Shown here: positions 9,819-20,697 of the stretch, piece after piece
Layout of the letters: every line of letters begins with the position of its first letter
Numbering within the stretch: the first letter of the stretch is position 1
Assembly (NCBI RefSeq): GCF_000368965.1
Contig: NZ_KB849780.1
Location: 2,552,091 to 2,616,090, forward strand
Direction of reading: 5' to 3'
DNA length: 64,000 bases
Source: Acinetobacter calcoaceticus DSM 30006 = CIP 81.8
GTDB taxonomy: Bacteria; Pseudomonadota; Gammaproteobacteria; Pseudomonadales; Moraxellaceae
Position numbers and translations under genes: made by a program
The notes under the pieces: generated by a model
The model's input: the letters and a program-made list of their open reading frames with translations, nothing else
What the model was told of the DNA's origin: nothing
Databases searched by the model: none

Positions 9819-11056
9819 AAGTTATCCTTAAAAACAATATTTTCGAGTTTTTCTGCAATCATGCCATATTCAAGGTTTTGCAATACAAACTGTTTACCAT
9901 TGGCACCTAACTTTTGCCGCTGCTCTGCGGTAAGCAAATATAATTGTTCTACCGCTCTTACAATTGCCTGAGGATCTTCTGCTTCAATCGTAATTCCCGC
10001 TTGTGCTTGCTGAACAATATCACCCTTACCAGAAAAGGCATGGATAATTGGTTTGCCTGCGTATAGATATTCGGGTAATTTATTAGGTGCTATACCAAAA
10101 CGGTAAAGTGAATTTTTCTGCCAACCTATATAACAAACATCAAATTGCTCAAGCATTGACTGAATTTGCTTCTTTGGAATCGCATCAATAAAAGTAATAT
10201 TCTGTAAGCCCAAAGTATTAACTTTTTGTATTAAACTATCTTTTTCCTTTCCTGAACCCACAAGAACAAAATGTAAATGTGGATTATTTGATAGCATCTG
10301 TGCTGCTTCAATAAGATCATCTATAGCATTAGCTACACCAATTGTTCCTGTGTAACCAATGATAAATTTATTTTGAGGTAATTGAGTAAACGTTTCTGTA
10401 CTTAGAGGTTGTTTTTGAGAAACTTCCTCTAAAGGCACCCCATTAGGGATCCAATGAAACTTACTACTGTCTAAACCTCGACTTTGCATATGTTCAACAG
10501 CATTATATAAATTTGAAAATACGTAATCAGCTTTTCTATAGGCCCTGTCTTCAATCCATTGCATAAATTTTATGAATGGATGGCCTGGAGAATGGCCTCC
10601 TAACTCCATTAATGTTAGAGGCCAAATATCCCGCACTTCAAAGATAAAAGGAGTGTTAAATTTATTAGCTAAATATTTAGCACCCAAATACCCAATAAGC
10701 GATGGTGATGAGTATAAAATTACATCTGGTTTTGCTGGAATTACATCTGCCATATTGCGTAACAGCCAAGAAAACTTAAACCAGTTTAATACACGCTGTT
10801 TGCTATGAGCTTCCTGATACTCAGGTAAATTGACCCATACAAATGAGAAATTAGGAATAATTTCCTCAACGAGATATTTTTCCTCAAATTTCTTGGGATT
10901 ACGAAGCAAATGACTATAACGCCCGGCAATCACATAAACTTGATGACCCTTTTTAGCTAACTCTTGCGCCAAATAGTAATGTCGACCACCCATTGCTGTT
11001 TCAGGGGTTGAACTATATTGGTTAATAAACCAAAATGTTTTTTTATTTTCCATCAT
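9815..11056 (-). CDS. Glycosyltransferase, GT4 type (WbuB-like)
   Basis: A 413-residue GT-B transferase. The N-terminal half shows the acceptor-side glycine-rich MGGRHYYLAQELAKKGHQV and the C-terminal half the GT4 nucleotide-sugar motif (FIIGYTGTIGVANAIDDL, GIAPNKLPEYLYAGKPI). It resembles WbuB/FnlC-adjacent transferases that act on N-acetylated amino sugars. It overlaps itrB by 4 bp, so it is a candidate for adding the second sugar to QuiNAc4NAc; the specificity is inference. A second ATG lies 3 bp downstream and the start could be either. Confidence 0.85.
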   Translation of the reverse strand: MMENKKTFWFINQYSSTPETAMGGRHYYLAQELAKKGHQVYVIAGRYSHLLRNPKKFEEKYLVEEIIPNFSFVWVNLPEYQEAHSKQRVLNWFKFSWLLRNMADVIPAKPDVILYSSPSLIGYLGAKYLANKFNTPFIFEVRDIWPLTLMELGGHSPGHPFIKFMQWIEDRAYRKADYVFSNLYNAVEHMQSRGLDSSKFHWIPNGVPLEEVSQKQPLSTETFTQLPQNKFIIGYTGTIGVANAIDDLIEAAQMLSNNPHLHFVLVGSGKEKDSLIQKVNTLGLQNITFIDAIPKKQIQSMLEQFDVCYIGWQKNSLYRFGIAPNKLPEYLYAGKPIIHAFSGKGDIVQQAQAGITIEAEDPQAIVRAVEQLYLLTAEQRQKLGANGKQFVLQNLEYGMIAEKLENIVFKDNL

Positions 11057-11057
11057 T

Positions 11058-12164
11058 TCAAATATCCAAAATACTTGAATAGAAATTCAAAAGTTTATTT
11101 TCTTCAATGCTCCAATTATATTTTTCTAAAACTGCAGCTCGTCCCTGTTCTCCCATGACTCTAGCCTTATCAGGATTATTTATAAAATAATCTATAGCCT
11201 TAGCAATTTCATGAGGTTTTAAAGGATCAACACAAACCCCACACTGCGCGTCATTTACAATAGAGCGCCATAAAGGAAATTCTGAAGCAATTACTGGTAT
11301 TCCTGCACACATATATTCAAACATTTTTACAGGCAATGAATCTAAATAGCTTCGTGTTGGATGTAAAACAACTAAGCCCGCAACAGATGAAGCTAGGGTA
11401 TTTTTTATTTCATTTCGACCCACATAGCCTAGAAAGTCAACTTTTTCCCATCCTTCCATTTCCATTACAGATTGCTCTAAGTTTTTATCTGAAAAATCCC
11501 CAGCAAGTACCAGTTTTGCTTCACTTTGTGTTGAATTAATTGCCTGAACCATCTCAACAATCCCACGCACATCTGCTAAGCCACCGATATAACAAACTTG
11601 ATTTCCTTTTAAAGTATCTGTAGGTATCGAGCTAAACTCTTCTAATTTAGGGTAATTATTGATATCAATTGTATTTTTATTAATTTTAAGAAATTTATCC
11701 CGAATAAAAGGTGTAGCTGCCACAACACCATCTAATTTCGCACAAGCATATTTTTCATAAGCTTTAACTAAAAAAGCGATGATCTTTTTAGATATAGGAT
11801 TCAAATAATGTTTCGACATAATCTGATTAGGTAAATCTTCATGTGCATCAAAAAAAACTTTTTTCCCCATTTTTTTTAGTTTTAAACCTATTGGAATAAG
11901 TTCTGGATCATGGAGATGATAGATCTCTGCATCTAAACTAAGTGCTTTTTCAAATATAGCTTTAGGTGCATTAAGCATGCGATTTTTACGCCCGGTGAAC
12001 TTACCCACATCTAGAATTTTGACCTGATTATTTACTTCATTACCTTTTCCATCAGCCACCACTAAATAAGTATCATATCTTTTTGCCAGTGAGCAGCATT
12101 GTTTTACAAAAATTCGCGTATCATAACGAGGATGAGCTGAAGTTAAATGCACAATATGTGACAT
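11058..12164 (-). CDS. Glycosyltransferase, GT4 type
   Basis: A 368-residue GT-B fold transferase with the C-terminal GT4 acidic region SLPVKMFEYMCAGIPVIASE (about 275-294) and an N-terminal half starting HLTSAHPRYDTRIFVKQCCS. It probably adds one sugar of the capsule repeat at the cytoplasmic side of the membrane. It is 1 bp from the next gtr gene and 5 bp from wzy. Base composition is already more AT-rich than the flanking conserved genes. Linkage and donor cannot be read from the sequence. Confidence 0.83.
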   Translation of the reverse strand: MSHIVHLTSAHPRYDTRIFVKQCCSLAKRYDTYLVVADGKGNEVNNQVKILDVGKFTGRKNRMLNAPKAIFEKALSLDAEIYHLHDPELIPIGLKLKKMGKKVFFDAHEDLPNQIMSKHYLNPISKKIIAFLVKAYEKYACAKLDGVVAATPFIRDKFLKINKNTIDINNYPKLEEFSSIPTDTLKGNQVCYIGGLADVRGIVEMVQAINSTQSEAKLVLAGDFSDKNLEQSVMEMEGWEKVDFLGYVGRNEIKNTLASSVAGLVVLHPTRSYLDSLPVKMFEYMCAGIPVIASEFPLWRSIVNDAQCGVCVDPLKPHEIAKAIDYFINNPDKARVMGEQGRAAVLEKYNWSIEENKLLNFYSSILDI

Positions 12165-12169
12165 ATTAT

Positions 12170-13396
12170 TTACCTAATATTTTTAACTGGTCGAGAAAAT
12201 AAATATGCTATCGATAAAAGGAAGAAGAAAGAAAGTGGTTTAAATGGGTTGTCTAATTCAACCTCAAAAAACTGATGGATTAAGATAGCGACAACACAAG
12301 AAGAAAATATTAAAATAGTCTTATCGCTTCTATAAAAAACAATTCTTTCCACTAATTTTTTCAAGAAAAATAAAACAACTAAAATAAAGCTAGAAACACC
12401 TAATATACCTAATGACACTAAGAAAAATAGATATAGATTATGGGTACTATAAACATGCCCACCGCTAATAAATTGGTAATTACCTAAACCAACCCCAAAA
12501 AACAAGTTCTGATTAAACTTATCTAAAGCATCAGCCCAAATAACATCTCTGTATGATAATCCCGCAGAATCTAATTTGGCAACGAACATCTCACCATATT
12601 GAGAAATGAAGATCAAAGCCAAAATTAGTAAAGCAAATAAAGCTAAAATAGATACTTTCAAGTAAATCTTCACATTAGAAAAGATATAAAAAAATATACT
12701 ACCAATTAGAACAGAAAATATAGCCGCTCTAGCCAATGTTAAAAACAATAAAATCAAAATAAAAAATAACATTAAAGCACTTAGAATTTTCAATATTTTT
12801 TTATTACAACTAATAAAAAAATTAAGGAATGAAAAAAAACCAATCAATAATATAGAGGCAAAAGAATTTTGATTTAAATATATTCCATTTATTGCTAAGA
12901 GACGATCTCTAGAATAAACATCAGCATAATAATCTAAAGTATTTGCATCAGAACCATAAAATTCAAACTCAACAATTCCTAAACTAGATAATGCAGAAAA
13001 AATAGAAATTACTCCAATAGATAGTACTATTGGCGACAATATTTTTTCTATACTAAATCTAGAAACAATATAATTTAATATAAAAAAAATAATTGGATAA
13101 AAAATTATTATTAATATAAACCTAACAAGGTTCGGACTATTATTAATATTGAAAAATTGACTAAGAAAAATTGGAAAAATAAACAACAAAGTTAATACTA
13201 AATCTTTGTAGTTTAAAAAATTATTTCTAATTAATGCTAAGAACAGCAAAATAGTTAATAATATATTTAACCCAACAAAACCATAATATATCGAAGTAGG
13301 AATAACATCAACTGTAGAAAAAAAGATACAAAAAACCAAAGAAAAATATAACTTGTATATAAAATGATTTAAATTGAAATTTTCTATATTAATCAT
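12170..13396 (-). CDS. wzy: Capsule repeat-unit polymerase Wzy
   Basis: A 408-residue, very hydrophobic protein with roughly ten to twelve membrane segments and a periplasmic loop holding GVGLGNYQF and STHNLYLFFLVSLG, features of the Wzy/O-antigen-ligase superfamily. Wzy joins K units into a chain on the periplasmic face. Its location directly after wzx and its length fit. Wzy proteins are poorly conserved, and this AT-rich gene is serotype-specific. Identification rests on topology and context more than on motif identity. Confidence 0.85.
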   Translation of the reverse strand: MINIENFNLNHFIYKLYFSLVFCIFFSTVDVIPTSIYYGFVGLNILLTILLFLALIRNNFLNYKDLVLTLLFIFPIFLSQFFNINNSPNLVRFILIIIFYPIIFFILNYIVSRFSIEKILSPIVLSIGVISIFSALSSLGIVEFEFYGSDANTLDYYADVYSRDRLLAINGIYLNQNSFASILLIGFFSFLNFFISCNKKILKILSALMLFFILILLFLTLARAAIFSVLIGSIFFYIFSNVKIYLKVSILALFALLILALIFISQYGEMFVAKLDSAGLSYRDVIWADALDKFNQNLFFGVGLGNYQFISGGHVYSTHNLYLFFLVSLGILGVSSFILVVLFFLKKLVERIVFYRSDKTILIFSSCVVAILIHQFFEVELDNPFKPLSFFFLLSIAYLFSRPVKNIR

Positions 13397-13407
13397 ACAC
13401 TATATAC

Positions 13408-14718
13408 TCAAAAGACAACAGGAATTAGAGAGCAGCATAAACTTAAAAAAGAAACTATATAAGTTTTACTTAAATTACAATTAACCCAAATATAATTTGA
13501 AAAAATAGTTCGCATAATAAAAAAAACATAAAATGATATTGCCCCTGCAACAGATGCGCCAACTGCACCAAACTTAGGAATTAGAAAAAAACTTAAGCTT
13601 ATATGGACAACTATAGCCGAAATACAACTCCATAGAGTATATTTTGTTTTTTTCATCAAGTTTATACCTATACCTGTAACTTCAGACAATGTATATAATA
13701 ACGGTGCTATTGCACAAAGAGGAACAATTAAATGTATATCAGCATAATTTGAAGGTAAAATTTTAACAATAATTTTTGAAGCAAAAACTAAAAAAATTAT
13801 TACCATTAATATACAAATTGAGATCTTATATGAAACTGCTCTAACTTTATCAGGAATAGAATTATCATAAATATTTGAATCATTAACCCACTTATAAACA
13901 AGAGGTGACCAAATTGTATTAAATACACCAGAAAATATCGCAACCCCACTTGCAATACTAATTGCCATGGCATATAAACCTAGCTGTTTAAGATCAGAGA
14001 AAATTTTCAAATAGAATCTATCTGCTAATTTCAATCCCCAAATTACAGCCCCAGTTAAAATTAATGGCAAACCAAAACTATAGTATTTTTTAATACTATA
14101 AATATCAATTTTACTTTTCATCGATTTTTTAAAATTATTTCGATTTATCCATAAAAAATAAATAAAAACAATAAAAACAGATAAAAATTGCGACCAAAGT
14201 ATATTTTCAAACTTCGCTGGACCCATTTTAAAAAAAACAATTATCAACAATAAAAATATAATTTTAGGTAATAACTGACTTAATGAGAATAGCAAGGCTT
14301 GTTCTTGTACCCGTTGTATAGCGCCTAGCATTTTTATTGAGAGACTAAAAAAACAGGTTAGAATAGTTAATATGTAAAGCTGAATAGAATATTCATCATA
14401 TAAAAATAATATTATCTCCTCACGAAAAAAAACGAATGTAAATAATATAAAAATTAAAGAGGGTAGCAATGCTCCTAAATAAATATTTTTAAGAAGAGAC
14501 TCCTTTATATCTGAATCATAATATTCACGTATAAATGCTTGATCCAATCCTAAACATAAAACCAATGAATACAAAATAACAACAGATTGAAATATAGAAA
14601 ATTTAGCTACATCAGCAACATTATAAAGCCATGCTATCAAAGGGATTGTGATTAAAGAAATAAGTGCTGCGCCTAATGGACCAACACTATAACGCATAAT
14701 CTTTTGCTTAATATTCAT
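13408..14718 (-). CDS. wzx: Capsule repeat-unit flippase Wzx
   Basis: A 436-residue polysaccharide-transport (MATE-like PST) protein with about 12 predicted membrane helices beginning in the GPLGAALISLITIPLIAWL segment. It moves the undecaprenyl-linked K unit to the periplasmic side for Wzy. It overlaps the next transferase by 4 bp and lies 11 bp from wzy. Strongly AT-rich codon use, with many AAA, AAT and TTA codons, marks it with wzy as part of the exchangeable centre of the locus. Confidence 0.9.
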   Translation of the reverse strand: MNIKQKIMRYSVGPLGAALISLITIPLIAWLYNVADVAKFSIFQSVVILYSLVLCLGLDQAFIREYYDSDIKESLLKNIYLGALLPSLIFILFTFVFFREEIILFLYDEYSIQLYILTILTCFFSLSIKMLGAIQRVQEQALLFSLSQLLPKIIFLLLIIVFFKMGPAKFENILWSQFLSVFIVFIYFLWINRNNFKKSMKSKIDIYSIKKYYSFGLPLILTGAVIWGLKLADRFYLKIFSDLKQLGLYAMAISIASGVAIFSGVFNTIWSPLVYKWVNDSNIYDNSIPDKVRAVSYKISICILMVIIFLVFASKIIVKILPSNYADIHLIVPLCAIAPLLYTLSEVTGIGINLMKKTKYTLWSCISAIVVHISLSFFLIPKFGAVGASVAGAISFYVFFIMRTIFSNYIWVNCNLSKTYIVSFLSLCCSLIPVVF

Positions 14719-15872
14719 ACAACAAATTTCTGATAAATATATTTTAACTTCATGGTAACTGCTTCCTCACTATATTGCTCATAACAGCTTCTTCTGATTT
14801 TATTTTTATCATATTTACTACTTAACATAGTTACCATAGCTTCAGCTAATTCAGCTATATTATTCTTTTCGACCAATAAACCATTTTCTTCCTCCAGAAT
14901 ATCCTCTGGTCCTCCACATTTAGTAGATATAACGGGAAGCCCACTGGCTAAGCTCTCAATAATAACAACTCCGAAGGTCTCAAAATTACTTGATAGTATA
15001 AAGCAATCACTTTTATTCATTGCCTCCGCAATAAAATATCTATCTTTTAAACCTAAAAAATTTATATTAGTGAGCATATTGTCTTTAACATACTTTTCTA
15101 ATGCGCTTTTTTCTTCACCCTCACCAATTAAATCCAATTCAATATTGATGAATCCTTGCTGAATCAATTTATGATATGCTTTAACGATATTAATTTGTCT
15201 TTTATTTTCATTCATAAAAGCAACATTAAGAAATTTGAATCTATTATTATTTGACTTTTTTTCTTCTAAACTTTTTTCAAAAAAAATTGGATTAACAATA
15301 TTAGGTATAATGTCCCACTTACCACTAGTCTCAAATTTACTCATAAAGAATTTTGCCATTTGACTTGAAACAGCAATATTACATGAGCTATTATTTAAGA
15401 TCTCTTTAGTTACTTGTAATTGATAGGGTGTATATAAATCTCTTATATAACCACTACTATGCTCTGTAACAATATAATTAATCTGATATTTAGTTTTTAT
15501 GTATTGTGCAATTTCTCCCATATATAAACAAGAATGCACATGTATAATATCTGGTTTACCATATTTTTCTATATATTTTTCAACTCCTTGTTTACCAAAT
15601 ATTGTATTCAAAGTATTTATTAAAAAGGGTACTTTGGGAAACCACAACATAGTTTTGAACCTAATAGTATTAATCCCACTATCATCTTCATAAAAAAAAC
15701 CATGTTTATAGCTAAAAATTGTTTTCCAATTTTTTAGTGATCTAAATTCATTCGTAACTACTCCTACTTGGTTTCCTGCTTTCAATAGAGCTAAAGCCTG
15801 ATCTCTAAAAAAACATCCTCTAATATCTTCTTGATACGCAGGATACCATGAGGGAAGAATCAAAATATGCAA
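14715..15872 (-). CDS. Glycosyltransferase, GT4 type, with TTG start
   Basis: A 385-residue GT-B transferase. N-terminal LPSWYPAYQEDIRGCFFRDQ is typical of GT4 enzymes, and the donor site is around ETFGVVIIESLASGLPVIST near residue 297. The only start fitting the N-terminal family pattern is TTG at 15,872; a strong GGAG ribosome-binding site sits 7 bases before it, so the unusual start is well supported. It is one of three accessory transferases and overlaps wzx by 4 bp. Sugar specificity is unknown. Confidence 0.86.
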   Translation of the reverse strand: MHILILPSWYPAYQEDIRGCFFRDQALALLKAGNQVGVVTNEFRSLKNWKTIFSYKHGFFYEDDSGINTIRFKTMLWFPKVPFLINTLNTIFGKQGVEKYIEKYGKPDIIHVHSCLYMGEIAQYIKTKYQINYIVTEHSSGYIRDLYTPYQLQVTKEILNNSSCNIAVSSQMAKFFMSKFETSGKWDIIPNIVNPIFFEKSLEEKKSNNNRFKFLNVAFMNENKRQINIVKAYHKLIQQGFINIELDLIGEGEEKSALEKYVKDNMLTNINFLGLKDRYFIAEAMNKSDCFILSSNFETFGVVIIESLASGLPVISTKCGGPEDILEEENGLLVEKNNIAELAEAMVTMLSSKYDKNKIRRSCYEQYSEEAVTMKLKYIYQKFVV

Positions 15873-15887
15873 AAAAATTCTCCAATA

Positions 15888-16382
15888 TTACTTTACAATA
15901 GAAATAATCTTTGCAGGTATACCGGCTATTATTAGGTTACTGTCAAATGATTTTGTAACAACTGAATTAGCACCAACAATTATATTATCTCCTAATATTA
16001 CTCCTTCGCGAATAAAAACATTATCACCAATCCAACAATTATTTCCTATTTTGATATCTTTTTCGACATGATTAATACCCCCTAGACTATTATTGGTAGG
16101 CTTTTCCTTTGAATGAGTAATAGCTTTTATTGATACGTTATATCCAATGGCACAACCATCTCCGATAATAATCTTCGAATTATGTCCACTTGATAAGTGC
16201 GCTCCATTCAAATATGTTTTTTCACCAATGAATAAATTATTTACAGGTAAATTTAAAATACACTTAGTCCCGATACTAGCACTAGAGGCAATACCTTTAA
16301 ATTTTGATACATTGTATAAATGTGTTTTCTTAACAGCCCAATTGACAATCTTTGTAATTAACCGCGCAAAAAGTATACTCAT
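15888..16382 (-). CDS. Hexapeptide-repeat acyltransferase (probable O-acetyltransferase)
   Basis: A 164-residue left-handed beta-helix protein: hexapeptide turns such as IIIGDGCAIGYNVSI, IGNNCWIGDNVFI and GDNIIVGANSVV, plus the extended loop with the catalytic-type His in KAITHSKE. This matches the WbbJ/LacA/NodL O-acetyltransferase group. It probably O-acetylates a sugar of the K unit in the cytoplasm. It overlaps dgaC by 4 bp. It could alternatively N-acetylate an amino sugar, but QhbB and DgaB already cover the two N-acyl steps needed here. Confidence 0.8.
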   Translation of the reverse strand: MSILFARLITKIVNWAVKKTHLYNVSKFKGIASSASIGTKCILNLPVNNLFIGEKTYLNGAHLSSGHNSKIIIGDGCAIGYNVSIKAITHSKEKPTNNSLGGINHVEKDIKIGNNCWIGDNVFIREGVILGDNIIVGANSVVTKSFDSNLIIAGIPAKIISIVK

Positions 16383-17467
16383 ATTATACCTTCTATTTTT
16401 TGCACGATAATTTTTTGTGATCCTTGTTCTAAATATGGATGCATTGGTAAGCTCACTACTCTTTCAGCAATCGCATCACCTACAGGCAACTTCACACTTA
16501 CATCGGCCACAGCAGGTTGTTTATTCAAAGGGATTGGGTAATGCACAGCTGTTGGAATACCTTGAGCTTTTAATTTCTCTTGTATTTCTGCACGGTTCTC
16601 AACCTGAATCGTATATTGTGCCCAGGCACTGGTATTATGCGATTCTAGATATGGTGTTGTATGAATACCTGCCTGATTAAATAACTGATTATAAACTTCA
16701 GCTACTTTTTGACGTGCTTGCATTTCATCATCCAAAATTTCTAATTTTGGTAATAAAATAGCTGCTTGCAAGGTATCTAAACGACTATTCACACCCACAC
16801 GGATATGATGATAACGCTTATCTTGACCATGACGCGCAATTTGACGGATTACTTTAGCCAACTCATCATCACTGGTAAAAATAGCTCCACCATCACCATA
16901 ACAACCTAATGGCTTACTAGGGAAAAAGCTGGTACAAGCAACGGTACTTAAGTTACAGCTTTTACGACCTTTATAAGTTGCTCCGAAACTTTGCGCAGCG
17001 TCCTCAATAACAGGAATACCATACTTTGCAGCAATTGCATTAATAGCATCAAAGTCGGCACATTGACCATATAAACTCACAGGAATAATGGCTTTGGTCC
17101 GAGGGGTAATTGCTGCTTCTAATTTTTCAACGTCTAAATTATAAGTCTTCGGATTTACATCCACATAGACTGGCTTTGCGCCCAATAAAGCCACTGTTTC
17201 CGCTGTCGCAATATAAGTAAAGCCTGGTGTAATGACTTCATCACCTGGTCCAATACCAAATGCCATTTGTGCAATTTGTAAGGCATCTGTCCCATTGGCA
17301 CAAGTAATGCAGTGTTTAGCACCTACATAGGCAGCAAGTTTTTCTTCCAACTCAATTACTTCTGGGCCTAAAATGTACTGACCATGTGTCAATACATTTT
17401 GAATGCCAGCATCAATTTTATCTTTAATTCGATGTTGCTGTGTTTTTAAATCAATAAAGTCAATCAT
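16379..17467 (-). CDS. dgaC: UDP-3-keto-GlcNAcA aminotransferase (WbpE-type)
   Basis: A 362-residue DegT/DnrJ/EryC1 aminotransferase with CANGTDALQIA (56-66), GDGGAIFT (191-198) and Lys185 in FFPSK as the PLP lysine. In P. aeruginosa the homologue WbpE adds the 3-amino group during synthesis of UDP-GlcNAc3NAcA. The neighbours dgaB, dgaA and gna provide the other steps. It is separated from dgaB by 1 bp, so the four genes form one translational block. Confidence 0.9.
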   Translation of the reverse strand: MIDFIDLKTQQHRIKDKIDAGIQNVLTHGQYILGPEVIELEEKLAAYVGAKHCITCANGTDALQIAQMAFGIGPGDEVITPGFTYIATAETVALLGAKPVYVDVNPKTYNLDVEKLEAAITPRTKAIIPVSLYGQCADFDAINAIAAKYGIPVIEDAAQSFGATYKGRKSCNLSTVACTSFFPSKPLGCYGDGGAIFTSDDELAKVIRQIARHGQDKRYHHIRVGVNSRLDTLQAAILLPKLEILDDEMQARQKVAEVYNQLFNQAGIHTTPYLESHNTSAWAQYTIQVENRAEIQEKLKAQGIPTAVHYPIPLNKQPAVADVSVKLPVGDAIAERVVSLPMHPYLEQGSQKIIVQKIEGII

Positions 17468-17468
17468 A

Positions 17469-19009
<1,541 letters not shown>

Positions 19010-19026
19010 TTAATAATAAGATAAAA

Positions 19027-20322
19027 TTAGAGACGGAATACAGTAAAGCCTGCAGCTGACATTTCAGTGCGATCAAAAAGGCTCTTAACATCAGCTAACA
19101 CAGGCTTTTCACCCTTCATATAACTGCGCAATTCACTTGCTGAAAGTGAACGGAATTCATTGTGACCTACCGCAATAATGACACTATCCACAGGGTTTTG
19201 AGCGTCAACTTTCCCAAGCTCAATACCATATTCATGTCTAACTTCATCTGCATCTGCCCATGGGTCTGCCACTACAACTTGCGCACCCCAGAACTCTAAC
19301 TCTTTAATAAGATCTGCTACTTTACTATTACGAATATCAGGACAGTTTTCTTTAAAAGTCACTCCGAGTACACCAACTTTTGCACGAGGGACATCAATAC
19401 CGTTTTGAAGCATCAGTTTAATCGTGTTACGAGCAACATAACGGGCCATATTGTCGTTGATACGACGACCAGCAAGAATCACTTGTGGATGATAGCCAAC
19501 TTCTTCTGCTTTATGAGTCAAATAGTAAGGATCAACACCGATACAATGCCCACCGACTAAACCTGGACGGAACGGTAAGAAGTTCCATTTACTACCAGCT
19601 GCTTCTAAAACATCTAGAGTGTCGATACCAATACGATCAAAAATAACAGAAAGCTCATTTACTAAAGCAATATTTAAATCACGTTGCGTGTTTTCAATAA
19701 CTTTGGCAGCCTCTGCAACTTTAATACTAGTTGCTTTGTGAGTACCAGCAGTAATAATGCTTGCGTATACGGCATCTACAGTATTTGCAACTTCGGGAGT
19801 GCTACCACTCGTAATCTTTTTAATTTTAGTCAATGTATTAACTTTATCGCCAGGGTTAATACGTTCAGGACTATAACCAGCAAAAAAATCTTCGTTAAAT
19901 TTTAGCCCAGAGACTTTTTCTAAGATAGGAATACAAACTTCTTCTGTAGCACCTGGATATACTGTAGATTCATATACAACAATATCGCCTTTCTTTAAAG
20001 CTTGCCCTACAGTTTCACTCGCTTTTCTTAAAGGGGTTAAATCTGGTCGGTTAACCTGATCAACAGGTGTTGGAACAGTTACAATAAAAAAATTACTTTG
20101 TTCTAAGTCATCTAAATTTGCACTAAAACTTAAGTGTTGTGATTGTTGCAGCTCTTCAGGTGTAACTTCTAGAGTATGGTCTTGACCACTTTTTAATTCA
20201 TCAATACGTTTTTGATTAATATCAAATCCAATTACCGGCCCTTTTTTCCCAAACTCAACCGCCAATGGCAAGCCTACATAACCTAAACCTATAATCGCTA
20301 TTCTTAAATCGGCAAGTTGCAT
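19027..20322 (-). CDS. gna: UDP-N-acetylglucosamine 6-dehydrogenase
   Basis: A 431-residue UDP-sugar dehydrogenase of the WbpA/WecC/TviB group. All key parts are canonical: GLGYVG at 12-17, STVYPGAT, YSPERINPG, and the catalytic GGHCIGVDPYYL with its Cys. It oxidises UDP-GlcNAc to UDP-GlcNAcA, the first step to GlcNAc3NAcA. It is the first gene of the leftward capsule operon, with AAGG ribosome-binding sequence before the ATG. It makes a useful contrast to the degenerate ugd of the same locus. Confidence 0.93.
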   Translation of the reverse strand: MQLADLRIAIIGLGYVGLPLAVEFGKKGPVIGFDINQKRIDELKSGQDHTLEVTPEELQQSQHLSFSANLDDLEQSNFFIVTVPTPVDQVNRPDLTPLRKASETVGQALKKGDIVVYESTVYPGATEEVCIPILEKVSGLKFNEDFFAGYSPERINPGDKVNTLTKIKKITSGSTPEVANTVDAVYASIITAGTHKATSIKVAEAAKVIENTQRDLNIALVNELSVIFDRIGIDTLDVLEAAGSKWNFLPFRPGLVGGHCIGVDPYYLTHKAEEVGYHPQVILAGRRINDNMARYVARNTIKLMLQNGIDVPRAKVGVLGVTFKENCPDIRNSKVADLIKELEFWGAQVVVADPWADADEVRHEYGIELGKVDAQNPVDSVIIAVGHNEFRSLSASELRSYMKGEKPVLADVKSLFDRTEMSAAGFTVFRL

Positions 20323-20697
20323 AAAAGTTAGCCTTATTCCTTACAAATTGTATATATTAAATAATGATACATATGACCAAATATCGTCGTGCGTAACTAT
20401 ATCAGTTTTTTTTTATTAACCGTAATTCAATTGTATAAAAGTGTTTACAGATCTTAGCTTCTTTTTAGATAACCTAATTTATCTTTACATCAAATTTCTA
20501 TTTCCAGAGAGGTTAACTAATGATGTGGTAAAGTGTACTGATATAAATTAAACATACAAAGCTCTACGTTTTTTTCTATGTTTTTTATTTTTTTTTCAGC
20601 TAGAATCAGACCATCTCTGTCTAACCTAAGCATTTAATGCTATACGATTAATGATACAGACAGTATCAATTAAAGATAAATACACAAAGGGTTGCTT
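20323..20697. promoter_or_regulatory. Divergent intergenic region driving both capsule arms
   Basis: This 375 bp AT-rich gap separates the start codons of gna (-) and wza (+) and must carry the promoters of both capsule transcripts and the untranslated leader of wza. I see many A/T tracts and a short AGCATTTAATGCT dyad at 20,629-20,641. I find no confident -35/-10 pair and no copy of the enterobacterial ops element GGCGGTAGC. No gene is seen in it. Confidence 0.6.

Noticed and set aside
20323..20697. Search for an ops/JUMPStart element before wza
   Set aside because: No GGCGGTAGC-like sequence was found, so RfaH-type control cannot be claimed.
20692..20697. TTG two codons upstream as the start of wza
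   Set aside because: It directly abuts the AAAGGG ribosome-binding site, whereas the GTG at 20,698 has proper spacing.
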